In this document: positions 1 through 6,022 of the stretch, in pieces | Layout: each line of letters starts with the position of its first letter | How positions within the stretch are numbered: position 1 is the stretch's first letter | Assembly (NCBI GenBank): GCA_018664265.1 | Contig: JABJOR010000295.1 | Coordinates: forward strand, 1-6,022 | Reading direction: 5' to 3' | Length of the DNA: 6,022 nt | Origin: Rhodospirillales bacterium | GTDB taxonomy: Bacteria > Pseudomonadota > Alphaproteobacteria > Rhodospirillales > Casp-alpha2 | The notes under the pieces: model-generated | Told to the model about the DNA's origin: nothing | Database searches by the model: none | What the model saw: the letters and a program-made list of their open reading frames with translations, nothing else | Made by a program: the position numbers and the translations under genes

Positions 1-1007
1 TGCGGCGTGCTCTGTCCTATGCCATTCTGGCCCCCAACCCGCACAATCGCCAGCCGTGGGTTGTCGATTTGAAAAGCGATACCGAGGCAGTCTTGAACTG
101 TGACCTCGACCGATTGCTCCCAGCGACAGACCCGTTCAGCCGTCAGATAGTCATCGGGTTGGGCTGCTTCCTTGAGCTGTTTTCTATCGCGGCGGCAGAA
201 CAAGGCTACTTGGCTGATATTCAATATTTCCCTGAGGGTGAGGAACAGGATCGACTTGATACGCGACCTATTGCTTATCTTAAGCTGACAAAGCAGGCCG
301 AATTGGTTCCAGATCCGCTGTTTGCACAAACCATGAATCGCCATACCAATCGAAACCCTTATGATACGGCGCGCCCCCTTTCCAATACCATCGCTGAACG
401 CTTGTTGAAGGCTGCAAAAGGCTCCGTTCAAACTGGTGTCGCGTTTGATGGCAAAATGTTGCTAGACCTTCGAACGCTCACGCGTGATGCGATGATTGAT
501 GAGATCAAAACGCCCGAGGCCTATCAGGAAAGCGTTGATTTGATGCGCATTGGTCGAAAGGAGATTGAAGCCAACCCGGATGGAATTTCCTTAGGTGGTG
601 CGTTTCTGGAAACCCTGAGTATCGCTGGCGTCCTGACCCGTGACAACCTCGCGAATACGGCTTCCAGCTCCTTTCAAATTGGCCTTGATATGGTCACAGA
701 GGCAGCAATGTCATCTATGGGTTTTGTGTGGATCACCACACCTAGTAACGCGCGCAGCGCACAGATTGAAGCTGGTCGGGCCTATATGCGCATAGCTCTT
801 CAGGTCGCTGCAGATGGCCTCGTCATGCAGCCCATGAGCCAGGCATTGCAGGAGTACGCTGCCATGGAACCATATTTTGATAGTGTCCATAATAAACTGA
901 CAAATAATTCAGGTGAACGCGTGCAGATGTTGGCTCGATTGGGGTATGCTGCGGATGTTGGCCCCGCACCACGCTGGCCGCTGGAAACCAGAATGAAGGA
1001 AAGCTGA
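1..1007 (+). CDS. Nitroreductase/Acg-family FMN-binding oxidoreductase, 5' end missing
   Basis: The reading frame is open from the left edge (first full codon at base 3) to a TGA at 1005-1007, giving 334 visible residues. The true start lies outside the window; the TTG at base 69 is internal, because the codons before it encode recognisable family sequence. Visible residues 10-19 read APNPHNRQPW, the flavin-phosphate-binding signature of nitroreductase-fold proteins (usual form APSxHNxQPW). The C-terminal half keeps the pattern of the larger Acg-like branch: FVWITT, then an AGRAYMRIALQVAADGLVMQP helix region, and a terminal MLARLGYAADVGPAPRWPLE segment. Such enzymes are about 330-370 residues, so only a short N-terminus, possibly an export signal, is missing. 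Family members bind FMN and reduce nitro compounds or quinones, or sequester flavin; the substrate cannot be read from sequence. It is probably co-transcribed with the MarR-type regulator that starts 2 nt after its stop. Confidence 0.85.
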   Translation, partial: RRALSYAILAPNPHNRQPWVVDLKSDTEAVLNCDLDRLLPATDPFSRQIVIGLGCFLELFSIAAAEQGYLADIQYFPEGEEQDRLDTRPIAYLKLTKQAELVPDPLFAQTMNRHTNRNPYDTARPLSNTIAERLLKAAKGSVQTGVAFDGKMLLDLRTLTRDAMIDEIKTPEAYQESVDLMRIGRKEIEANPDGISLGGAFLETLSIAGVLTRDNLANTASSSFQIGLDMVTEAAMSSMGFVWITTPSNARSAQIEAGRAYMRIALQVAADGLVMQPMSQALQEYAAMEPYFDSVHNKLTNNSGERVQMLARLGYAADVGPAPRWPLETRMKES

Positions 1008-1009
1008 GA

Positions 1010-1456
1010 GTGAAACCTGCTGATGACAAGACAGCCTTTCGGTTATTTACCGAAATCGGGATTATTGAACAGCTGTCCCGCAACCAGCTTGAACGCAACT
1101 TGCCCAATGGCCTGAAGGTTTCTCAGTTCACAGTCTTAAATCATTTGATGCGTTTGGGTGGCGATTGGAGCCCCGTACGTCTTGCCAGCGCCTTCCAGGT
1201 GACCAAGGGTGCGATGACCAATACGATCCAGCGTCTAGAGAAGCGTGGGCTCGTGATGGTTGTTGCTGATCCAAACGATGGCCGGGGAAAGCTGGTTAGT
1301 ATCACCGAAGCTGGCCTCGATATGTGCCAACGATGTCTGGAAAATGTTGGGCCTTTGTTGGCTGACCTTTTAAAGGAGCTCCCGGACAAGGATATCGCTG
1401 CGGCCCTTTCTGTCCTGGAAAAAGTGCGAAAATATTTAGACACACACAGATCGTAA
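1010..1456 (+). CDS. MarR-family winged-helix transcriptional regulator
   Basis: This is a 148-residue protein, the usual MarR size, acting as a predicted cytoplasmic dimeric DNA-binding regulator. Residues about 8-35 form the N-terminal dimer helix. Residues 54-80 form the helix-turn-helix (SPVRLASAFQVTKGAM, then TNTIQRLEKRGL as recognition helix). Residues 84-99 form the wing, with the D-x-R element in DPNDGRGKLVSIT. The C-terminal helices complete the dimer. The start is GTG at 1010, preceded by AAGGA at 996-1000 (9-nt spacer) inside the end of the upstream gene, so translation is probably coupled. Its place directly behind a flavin oxidoreductase suggests that it controls that gene in response to a small aromatic or redox-active compound, which is inference. 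Its only two cysteines are C106 and C109, spaced CxxC, so a redox or metal response is conceivable. Its operator would lie upstream of the window. Confidence 0.9.
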   Translation: MKPADDKTAFRLFTEIGIIEQLSRNQLERNLPNGLKVSQFTVLNHLMRLGGDWSPVRLASAFQVTKGAMTNTIQRLEKRGLVMVVADPNDGRGKLVSITEAGLDMCQRCLENVGPLLADLLKELPDKDIAAALSVLEKVRKYLDTHRS

Positions 1457-1502
1457 GTTTCCACTGTAATGCCGGGCGCTAAAGGTTTGATGGCAGATTT
1501 TA

Positions 1503-1847
1503 TTAGTATTTATCCACCAGAAACCCAGCCCACAGCACAGCCGTCATAACCAGCGTAACAAGGACTGCCGCCGAACCGGTATCCTTGGCTTTTTTTGATA
1601 GCGGGTGGATGTCTTCACCAATACGATCGATGCAGGCTTCTATGGCGGAATTGATCAACTCTACAGCGAGGACCAGAAACAATGGTGCAATCAGAATTGC
1701 GCGTTCCAGTGCGCTTTCACCAAGCCACCAACCCAACGGCCCCAATATGATGAGCAGGAAGATTTCCTGACGGAAGGCAGGTTCGTCTTTCCAGGCTGCC
1801 TGTATTCCATAGATTGAATAGAGCGTTGCATTCCATAGGCGTTTCAT
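1503..1847 (-). CDS. dgkA: Diacylglycerol kinase (DgkA), integral membrane
   Basis: This is a 114-residue protein close to the 121-122 residues of E. coli DgkA, with the same three-helix plan: an N-terminal amphipathic segment (1-27), then membrane spans at about 29-46, 50-68 and 92-111. The family signature is intact: E22 in KDEPAFRQE, then ELINSAIEACIDRIG at 63-77, then LSKKAKDTGSAAVL at 83-96. E63, N66, E70, K88 and D89 match E. coli E69, N72, E76, K94 and D95, which form the active site and the nucleotide/Mg2+ site. DgkA phosphorylates diacylglycerol to phosphatidic acid with ATP at the inner membrane and returns it to phospholipid synthesis. The start is ATG at 1845-1847, with a weak purine-rich AAAGAAAGAA upstream. 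It lies 23 nt downstream of the methyltransferase gene on the same strand, so the two are probably co-transcribed. It converges on the MarR gene, with only 46 nt between the stop codons. Confidence 0.95.
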   Translation of the reverse strand: MKRLWNATLYSIYGIQAAWKDEPAFRQEIFLLIILGPLGWWLGESALERAILIAPLFLVLAVELINSAIEACIDRIGEDIHPLSKKAKDTGSAAVLVTLVMTAVLWAGFLVDKY

Positions 1848-1870
1848 ATCGGTTGTATTCTTTCTTTATT

Positions 1871-2680
1871 TTATAACGGTCTCTGCGCTCTCAGATGCGT
1901 AGGGCATAGCTCACCTCGATCAAGAACAATAATCATCTTGTCCCAAATGTCGATCAGTTGGTCAACAAAGGCGCTGCCTGTTTTTTCTTTTAACTCTTCA
2001 TAGAGCGGCCCGGCAAGATTGCTACGCTCTTCACGGGCCTGGTTGCGATACCAGCCGTTGCGGTTATTGAATTCAATATTCTGAAACCCGGCTTCCTGCA
2101 AGGCGTGCTCATAGGTGTCGTGCCCTGCAAGTCCAAAATCAAGGCCTTCGGCTTCCTCGTATGCGATCATTTCCGACGAGGGAGGGCCATCATGACTAGC
2201 GAGCCAGTCGCTGGCAGCAAACCATCCGCCAGGGCGAAGTACTCTGTATATATCTTTTGCGAGGCTATGTTTATCGGCGATGTGAATAATTGAATCTTTG
2301 CTGAAAACTATGTCCATGGCGCCCTCATCAAAGGGTAGTGGTCCCGGTTTCACCGTCAAAAAGCTTGTGTTGTCAGCAAGGTTTTTTGCTATGGCGGTTT
2401 GTTTGCAGTGGTTCACAAGGTTGTCGGCGATATCGATTCCGGTAATCTGTTTGATCTTGTAGCTCTGGGCGATGTGAAAGTCTGCACCACCTAATCCGCA
2501 GCCAATATCAAGTATAGTGTAATCGGTCAGATCAAGGCCTTCGAGAATACTGTCCACTTCCTCTGGTCCGCCGGGAGACAGAAAGCCTTCGCCCCAAACA
2601 CCTTCCAAAATTGCATTATAGCTTTCATCATATTCCTGATATTCTGTGTCTTGGTCATCTTTGATCATGCTATCGGACAT
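1871..2680 (-). CDS. Class I SAM-dependent methyltransferase, phosphoethanolamine N-methyltransferase-like
   Basis: A soluble Rossmann-fold methyltransferase of 269 residues. I start it at the ATG at 2680, because GAGGGG lies just upstream (2685-2690); a TTG at 2692 overlaps that site and would add 4 residues. SAM motif I is DIGCGLGG (58-65), the acidic ribose-binding residue is D83 in GIDI, and the post-motif RVLRPGG is at 146-152. Before motif I, WGEGFLSPGG (29-38) is the segment typical of phosphoethanolamine N-methyltransferases (xGExxxSxGG). FSKDSIIHI (126-134) matches their FSRDxILHI segment. Aligned from memory with the 266-residue Plasmodium enzyme, its catalytic Tyr19/His132 pair would be Y17 and H133. 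Such enzymes methylate phosphoethanolamine stepwise to phosphocholine. The neighbouring dgkA also points to lipid head-group chemistry. The exact substrate is unproven; another small amine, such as a glycine/sarcosine-type acceptor, is possible. The methyltransferase fold itself is certain. Confidence 0.82.
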   Translation of the reverse strand: MSDSMIKDDQDTEYQEYDESYNAILEGVWGEGFLSPGGPEEVDSILEGLDLTDYTILDIGCGLGGADFHIAQSYKIKQITGIDIADNLVNHCKQTAIAKNLADNTSFLTVKPGPLPFDEGAMDIVFSKDSIIHIADKHSLAKDIYRVLRPGGWFAASDWLASHDGPPSSEMIAYEEAEGLDFGLAGHDTYEHALQEAGFQNIEFNNRNGWYRNQAREERSNLAGPLYEELKEKTGSAFVDQLIDIWDKMIIVLDRGELCPTHLRAQRPL

Positions 2681-2721
2681 GTGGCCCCTCAATAATTTGA
2701 TTTTTACATATACTTTAAAGC

Positions 2722-2750
2722 TTGCAGGGATATACCGAAAGCCTTACAAA
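2722..2750 (+). promoter_or_regulatory. Candidate promoter for the leuL-leuA transcript
   Basis: TTGCAG (2722-2727) and TACAAA (2745-2750), 17 bp apart, are the best sigma-70-like pair I can find upstream of the leader peptide. The match to consensus is modest at both boxes. It would start RNA near 2757, leaving about 50 nt before the leader start codon. No convincing promoter pair for the divergent methyltransferase gene was found in the same region. Confidence 0.3.
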
Positions 2751-2769
2751 CGTTCATGAATACTACATC

Positions 2770-2788
2770 ATTTCGTGAAATACGAAAT
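2770..2788. repeat. Perfect 7-bp inverted repeat upstream of the leucine leader
   Basis: ATTTCGT (2770-2776) and ACGAAAT (2782-2788) are perfect complements around a 5-nt centre (GAAAT). It ends 8 nt before the ribosome binding site of the leader peptide. It could be a dimeric-regulator operator or a short 5' UTR hairpin. No known operator was recognised. Confidence 0.5.
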
Positions 2789-2796
2789 AGATGAGC

Positions 2797-2802
2797 AGGA
2801 GA
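2797..2802 (+). promoter_or_regulatory. Strong ribosome binding site of the leucine leader peptide
   Basis: AGGAGA at 2797-2802 lies 6 nt before the ATG at 2809. It is closer to consensus than the sites of the full-size genes here, and it is the main argument that the 41-codon frame is translated. Confidence 0.8.
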
Positions 2803-2808
2803 ATTTAG

Positions 2809-2934
2809 ATGGAGCGCTTTGCGTTCACAGCCGAAATAACGACTTTGCGTACGGTGAACAGCCGTGACGTGGATGTTTGTGGTCGTCTGCTCCCTGCTAA
2901 CCTACTAGGTCTCCTTCGACTTAGGTGCCTCTGA
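2809..2934 (+). CDS. leuL: Leucine-rich leader peptide of leuA (attenuation leader)
   Basis: This is a 41-codon frame from ATG 2809 to TGA 2932-2934, with a strong ribosome binding site 6 nt upstream. It encodes nine leucines, eight of them in the last 15 residues: LLPANLLGLLRLRCL, residues 27-41. Leucine pairs occur at 27-28 (CTG CTC), 32-33 (CTA CTA) and 35-36 (CTC CTT), then singles at 38 and 41. CTA is generally a scarce leucine codon in proteobacteria, so the CTA-CTA pair is a natural stall site when charged tRNA-Leu is low. The stop codon lies inside a stem arm (2928-2938) that can pair downstream. The frame ends 112 nt before leuA. This matches the arrangement of classical leucine leaders, whose peptide has no function beyond sensing tRNA-Leu charging by its translation. 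The first 26 residues are unremarkable, and the 41-codon length is on the long side for such leaders. Confidence 0.88.
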   Translation: MERFAFTAEITTLRTVNSRDVDVCGRLLPANLLGLLRLRCL

Positions 2935-3013
2935 ACGCACCAAGAACTTGCCTGATATATTTGATTGCAGGGCAGGGCGTTCAGGGGAAGCGACTTAACC
3001 TCAAATTTGACGC
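2920..3013 (+). promoter_or_regulatory. leuA attenuator region with mutually exclusive RNA stems
   Basis: Three alternative pairings can be read. Stem 1:2 pairs CTTAGGTGC (2920-2928) with GCACCAAG (2937-2944), leaving one bulged A. Stem 2:3 pairs 2928-2938 with 2977-2987: 11 bp with one G-U, including a perfect CTGAACGC/GCGTTCAG core. It stacks on an inner stem 2947-2952/2971-2976. Stem 3:4 is weaker and pairs GCGTTCA (2977-2983) with TGACGC (3008-3013), leaving one bulged T. Stalling at the Leu codons would mask arm 1 and favour 2:3. A ribosome at the stop (2932) would mask arm 2 and favour 3:4. This is the logic of leader-peptide attenuation. No U-tract follows stem 3:4, so classical intrinsic termination is not shown. 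The pairings are by eye, not by folding calculation. Confidence 0.6.
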
Positions 3014-3046
3014 ATACCTAATGCAAGACTAGAAGGAATTAGTGCC

Positions 3047-4636
3047 ATGAGCACAACAAATAAAACAGAGAATGTAATGACGGATGAAGCCAGCGATAGT
3101 GATCGCGTGATCATATTTGATACCACCTTGCGTGATGGAGAACAGTCTCCGGGTGCATCCATGAATCTGGAAGAAAAGTTACAGATCGCCGAAGTCCTTG
3201 AGGGCATGGGCGTGGATGTTATTGAAGCCGGGTTCCCGATTGCATCCGCAGGTGACTTTGAATGCGTTCACCAGATCGCGCAAGTGGTCAAGGATTCAAC
3301 GGTTTGCGGGTTGGCGCGCGCAACCAAGCCTGATATCGAACGCTGTGCAGAAGCTATCAAGCCAGCCAACAGTGGCCGTATTCACACCTTTATCGCAACA
3401 AGCCCATTACATATGGAATTCAAGTTGCAAATGGAGCCGGATGACGTTTATCAGGCGATTATTGATTCTGTCAGCTACGCTCGTAGTTTCACCGACAATG
3501 TGGAATGGTCCTGTGAAGATGGTTCACGTACTGAGCATGATTTTTTATGTCGTTGTGTGGAAGCCGCCATCGATGCTGGTGCCGGAACTATCAATATCCC
3601 CGATACCGTTGGTTACGCATTACCGAATGAATTTGCTGAATTAATTACAATGCTGAAAAACCGGGTTCCTAACATCGATAAGGCGATTATTTCTGTGCAT
3701 TGCCATAATGACTTGGGATTGGGGGTAGCCAATTCGTTGGCGGCCGTTGCTGCTGGTGCACGCCAGATTGAATGCACCATCAATGGTCTTGGCGAACGCG
3801 CAGGCAATGCGGCCATGGAAGAAATCGTCATGGCGCTGAAAACCCGCTCTGATTTGATGCCTTATGCCAGCGGCGTTGAAACCGAAGAAATCATGCGGGC
3901 TTCACGACTGGTTTCTACCGTTACGGGCTTTAACGTCCAGCCTAACAAAGCCATTGTCGGGGCAAATGCTTTTGCCCATGAAGCGGGTATCCATCAAGAC
4001 GGCATGCTGAAGCATTCCGGCACCTATGAAATTATGACCCCTGAATCGGTTGGTCTGAATGAATCCTCATTAGTTTTGGGTAAACATTCCGGGCGACATG
4101 CGTTTCAGGAAAAATTGAAAGAGCTGGGCTTTAATTTGGGTGATAACGCCCTTCAGGATGCCTTCAAGCGTTTCAAGGATTTAGCCGATATCAAAAAAGA
4201 TGTCTTCGATGAAGACCTGGTTGCGCTGGTTAATGATGAAGCTGTGCGCGCCAATGACCGTATCAAGCTGGGCTCATTAGAAATTATTTGTGGCAATGTT
4301 CATGCAGAGCCCAAGGCGACGCTGGAATTAATCGTTGATGGTAAAGCCGCGACCTGCACAGCAACCGGTGACGGTCCCGTCGATGCGGCCTTTAATGCCA
4401 TCAAGCAGTTATTCCAGCACAGTGCTCGTCTGAAACTCTATCAAGTTCATGCAGTTACGGGCGGAACGGATGCCCAAGCTGTGGTTACAGTGCGCCTGGA
4501 AGAAGACGGGCGATCCGTCAATGGTCAGGGTGCAGATACCGATACGATGGTGGCTTCGGTGTGGGCATATGTGAACGCTCTCAACAAATTATTGGTCAAA
4601 CGAGAGAAAAAAGCACCGGATGCAATAACTGCTTAA
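3047..4636 (+). CDS. leuA: 2-isopropylmalate synthase (LeuA)
   Basis: This 529-residue cytoplasmic enzyme condenses acetyl-CoA with 2-oxoisovalerate to 2-isopropylmalate, the first committed step of leucine biosynthesis. The N-terminal DRE-TIM barrel begins with [13 protein letters not shown] (24-36), carrying the R-D-x-E catalytic and metal-binding residues. Metal ligands H218 and H220 lie in HCHND (218-222). The conserved GLGERAGN is at 247-254, and the subdomain motif HEAGIHQDG begins at 311. The last third, from about residue 395, is the LeuA dimer domain that carries leucine feedback inhibition, ending in a [19 protein letters not shown] helix. Length and domain order suit the long bacterial LeuA type. 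The start is ATG 3047, with AAGGA at 3033-3037 (9-nt spacer); a later in-frame ATG at 3077 has no good site. The leader and attenuator directly upstream indicate control by leucyl-tRNA supply. It is followed by mreB, 117 nt downstream, with no leuB/C/D nearby. Confidence 0.97.
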   Translation: MSTTNKTENVMTDEASDSDRVIIFDTTLRDGEQSPGASMNLEEKLQIAEVLEGMGVDVIEAGFPIASAGDFECVHQIAQVVKDSTVCGLARATKPDIERCAEAIKPANSGRIHTFIATSPLHMEFKLQMEPDDVYQAIIDSVSYARSFTDNVEWSCEDGSRTEHDFLCRCVEAAIDAGAGTINIPDTVGYALPNEFAELITMLKNRVPNIDKAIISVHCHNDLGLGVANSLAAVAAGARQIECTINGLGERAGNAAMEEIVMALKTRSDLMPYASGVETEEIMRASRLVSTVTGFNVQPNKAIVGANAFAHEAGIHQDGMLKHSGTYEIMTPESVGLNESSLVLGKHSGRHAFQEKLKELGFNLGDNALQDAFKRFKDLADIKKDVFDEDLVALVNDEAVRANDRIKLGSLEIICGNVHAEPKATLELIVDGKAATCTATGDGPVDAAFNAIKQLFQHSARLKLYQVHAVTGGTDAQAVVTVRLEEDGRSVNGQGADTDTMVASVWAYVNALNKLLVKREKKAPDAITA

Positions 4637-4659
4637 TCTTTTTATGCTGGAATCACGGA

Positions 4660-4687
4660 CGATTCGTTGTGTATAAGAGGCGAATCG
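4660..4687. repeat. 7-bp inverted repeat in the leuA-mreB gap
   Basis: CGATTCG (4660-4666) and CGAATCG (4681-4687) are perfect complements around 14 nt that contain TATAAG (4672-4677), a possible -10 box for mreB. No good -35 box was found at the matching distance. It could be an RNA hairpin or an operator. Confidence 0.4.
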
Positions 4688-4734
4688 GTGCTGGAGACGT
4701 TATTGTCTCTGGTACTCCCTGATTTTGATTTTTT
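4687..4734 (+). terminator. Possible leuA terminator: 12-bp hairpin with delayed T-rich tail
   Basis: GGTGCTGGAGAC (4687-4698) pairs continuously with GTCTCTGGTACT (4705-4716) across a 6-nt loop (GTTATT), with eight Watson-Crick pairs and four G-U pairs. A T-rich run (TTTTGATTTTTT, 4723-4734) follows after 6 nt, further from the stem than in a standard intrinsic terminator. It probably lowers read-through from leuA into mreB, but the spacing makes this uncertain. Confidence 0.4.
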
Positions 4735-4747
4735 GGCCTTGCTGTGA

Positions 4748-5794
<1,047 letters not shown>

Positions 5795-5835
5795 ATTCTT
5801 TGGTTAGGGTGAATTCGCACATAGTAAAATAGCGC

Positions 5836-5864
5836 TTGCATTGAATGTCCCATTTTGCTACATC
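5836..5864 (+). promoter_or_regulatory. Candidate promoter for the gene beginning at 5895
   Basis: TTGCAT (5836-5841) and TACATC (5859-5864) are separated by 17 bp, with TGC directly before the -10 box (5856-5858) as in extended -10 promoters. Transcription would start near 5871. The left arm of the 13-bp inverted repeat fills most of the spacer, and the right arm covers the start of the transcript. The -10 match is imperfect. Confidence 0.4.
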
Positions 5865-5889
5865 TATTGATGCCGTAAAATGGGACATT
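5844..5889. repeat. Perfect 13-bp inverted repeat, probable operator
   Basis: AATGTCCCATTTT (5844-5856) and AAAATGGGACATT (5877-5889) are exact reverse complements separated by 20 nt, so the arm centres are 33 bp apart, about three helical turns. The repeat flanks the candidate -10 box and reaches into the start of the downstream gene. As RNA it would make a 13-bp stem that takes up the GGGA just before the ATG at 5895. No T-run follows, so it is unlikely to be an mreB terminator. Confidence 0.75.
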
Positions 5890-5894
5890 GTAAA

Positions 5895-6022
5895 ATGCTT
5901 GAAGAAATTATTTGGAATCCAGTTGAAGTGAAAAATGAAGTAGCCGCTTTAGGGTTGGATATTGAAGGGCTTATTGATTGTGTCCGTTATGCGGATCGCG
6001 AGAAATCATTTGTTACTGATAA
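5895..6022 (+). CDS. Unrecognised protein, 3' end cut by the window
   Basis: The frame is open from ATG 5895 to the right edge: 42 complete codons and no stop. The sequence begins MLEEIIWNPVEV and continues through LGLDIEGLIDCVRYADREK. It is acidic, with a predicted helical start and no signal peptide or membrane segment. I do not recognise the family. It is not MreC, which would show a basic N-terminus and a membrane anchor. An in-frame ATG at 5880 would add five residues (MGHCK) but has no ribosome binding site; the ATG at 5895 has only a weak GGGA (5882-5885) upstream, inside the inverted repeat. The preceding promoter and palindrome support a real, regulated gene. This stretch looks more AT-rich than mreB. 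It may be a lineage-specific or acquired gene; its function is unknown. Confidence 0.6.
   Translation, partial: MLEEIIWNPVEVKNEVAALGLDIEGLIDCVRYADREKSFVTD

Noticed and set aside
69..71. TTG at 69 as the start of the first gene
   Set aside because: The 22 codons before it are open and encode the flavin-binding APNPHNRQPW motif, so the gene begins left of the window.
1457..1502. Bidirectional terminator between the MarR gene and dgkA
   Set aside because: Only a 4-bp TGCC/GGCA pairing with a long loop precedes GATTTTATT, too weak to call although the convergent position would suit one.
2690..2692. TTG at 2692 as the methyltransferase start
   Set aside because: It overlaps the GAGGGG ribosome binding site that serves the ATG at 2680. 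The four extra residues add nothing recognisable.
3001..3010. TCAAATTTGA palindrome before leuA as an operator
   Set aside because: It is a zero-spacer 10-bp AT-rich palindrome that can arise by chance. Part of it is better explained as arm 4 of the attenuator.
3198..3644. 148-residue plus-strand frame inside leuA
   Set aside because: It is an out-of-frame shadow of the highly conserved LeuA barrel, with no ribosome binding site or recognisable domain.
5844..5889. The 13-bp inverted repeat as the mreB terminator
   Set aside because: The loop is 20 nt and no T-run follows the right arm, while promoter-like boxes and a start codon are interleaved with it.

Overview
The window looks like chromosomal DNA from an alphaproteobacterium of moderate GC content, probably a Rhodospirillales-type lineage. 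This rests on the protein styles, mainly a 529-residue LeuA and an alphaproteobacterial-style MreB lying next to each other. It is a judgement from reading the proteins, not from a search.

Layout, left to right. (1) Bases 1-1456, plus strand: the 3' part of an Acg/nitroreductase-type FMN oxidoreductase, cut by the window edge, followed 2 nt later by a MarR-family regulator that starts with GTG. The two probably form an operon. (2) Bases 1503-2680, minus strand, convergent with the first pair: a class I SAM methyltransferase resembling single-domain phosphoethanolamine N-methyltransferases, then dgkA (diacylglycerol kinase) 23 nt downstream. This is a likely two-gene, lipid-related operon. (3) Bases 2681-3046: a 366-nt divergent intergenic region. 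It is not empty. It holds an unlisted 41-codon leader peptide gene with a strong ribosome binding site and 8 leucines in its last 15 residues, then mutually exclusive RNA stems, and then leuA. This is a leucine-responsive attenuator. (4) Bases 3047-4636: leuA, 2-isopropylmalate synthase, the first committed step of leucine biosynthesis. (5) Bases 4637-4753: a short gap with two adjacent hairpins and a T-rich tail. (6) Bases 4754-5794: mreB, the actin-like organiser of cell elongation. (7) Bases 5795-6022: a perfect 13-bp inverted repeat wrapped around a likely promoter, then the 5' end of an unrecognised gene where mreC would normally be expected.

Most of the window is housekeeping sequence. 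The parts that repay attention are the leucine leader/attenuator, the pairing of a phosphobase-methyltransferase-like enzyme with DgkA, and the operator-like palindrome before the unknown gene after mreB. I see no CRISPR array, tRNA, rRNA or insertion sequence.
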